DNA of 64,000 nt from Hydrogenothermaceae bacterium. Its GTDB lineage: Bacteria; Aquificota; Aquificia; Aquificales; Hydrogenothermaceae. Under the pieces are notes generated by a model, which was given only the letters and a program-made list of their open reading frames with translations, made no database searches and was not told the DNA's origin. Each line of letters starts with the position of its first letter. The first letter of the stretch is position 1. Shown one piece after another: positions 63,922-64,000 of this stretch. The DNA is taken from assembly GCA_026418455.1 (NCBI GenBank), contig JAOABH010000004.1:434001-498000 (forward strand), read 5' to 3'. The position numbers and the translations under genes are program-made.

Positions 63922-64000
63922 ATATCTTAAAGAGATAAATAAACAAATATCCAGAGTTTATCAAAAATATGTATAAGAGATATTCATAAGGTGTTGGAAA
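63911..64000 (-). CDS. C-terminal fragment of a probable membrane protein
   Basis: The minus-strand frame is open from the window edge to TAG (63913-63911) and gives 29 residues, ending YLLYIFLINSGYLFIYLFKI then FRN. It is strongly hydrophobic, as in the last helix of a membrane protein. The start lies outside the window. It overlaps the end of the converging gene by 11 bases. Short AT-rich frames can be open by chance. Confidence 0.4.
   Translation of the reverse strand, partial: FPTPYEYLLYIFLINSGYLFIYLFKIFRN

Overview
The window is an AT-rich bacterial chromosome segment with tightly packed genes; no intergenic stretch exceeds about 300 bases. It encodes a full Gram-negative envelope kit (BamA, Skp, LpxD, LolA, LolC/E-LolD, a FadL-type porin) and housekeeping enzymes. 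A phosphoserine phosphatase of the type described in Hydrogenobacter, many Lys/Glu/Ile-rich proteins and a sulfur-transfer operon point to a thermophilic member of the Aquificota, most likely a low-GC Hydrogenothermaceae such as Sulfurihydrogenibium. The assignment is inferred from protein character, not from rRNA. I saw no rRNA, tRNA, CRISPR array or insertion sequence.

Layout. 1-9047 (+): a surface-polysaccharide locus. It holds the end of a glycosyltransferase, a complete UDP-diacetylbacillosamine set (PglC-, PglD-, PglE- and PglF-like), a GDP-mannose enzyme and galE, interrupted by an AAA-ATPase/nuclease-like cargo gene and an MntA/HepT toxin-antitoxin pair. 9037-33951 (-): housekeeping and envelope genes. 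In transcription order these are lolC/E-lolD-clpC-bamA-skp-lpxD, mtaB, folE, a CCA-adding enzyme split by a frameshift, a FadL/SCP2-like pair, ileS-HU-hemE-smpB-pyrG, acs, hslU and an AsnC-domain protein. 34008-38860: purT (+), a Fic protein (-), a cytochrome c lipoprotein with a 40-residue membrane peptide, dapB, an AtpZ-like protein and a DUF2267 protein. 39163-44614 (+): an Fe-S/sulfur-transfer operon (Mrp, IscS-like, IscU, PP-loop thiolase-like, TusA-like, Nfu, then aroE). 44611-51083: a molybdopterin oxidoreductase and PerR-like regulator (-), then a second Omp85 protein, TatA/B, TatC, a LOG-like protein, a flavin reductase and Fur (+). 51089-55537 (-): slyD, hisZ, phosphoserine phosphatase, a class V aminotransferase and an O-methyltransferase. 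55632-64000: a ROK kinase, queD, riboswitch-controlled thiC, an amino-acid permease, then a thioredoxin/TPR-LolA-membrane protein-kinase-like cluster.

Points deserving attention: (1) the IscS-like protein in the Fe-S operon has Tyr where the PLP-binding lysine should be (residue 206) and Ala at 183; (2) a promoter-hairpin unit of about 77 nt carrying a CCUACCUCCUCCC anti-Shine-Dalgarno tract lies ahead of the serine/histidine operon, as a small RNA or an attenuating leader; (3) the CCA enzyme needs a -1 shift at an in-frame A-AAA-AAG slippery site; (4) bamA has no ATG/GTG/TTG start and seems to begin with an ATA overlapping the clpC stop; (5) the thiC TPP riboswitch shows a readable anti-SD/anti-anti-SD switch.
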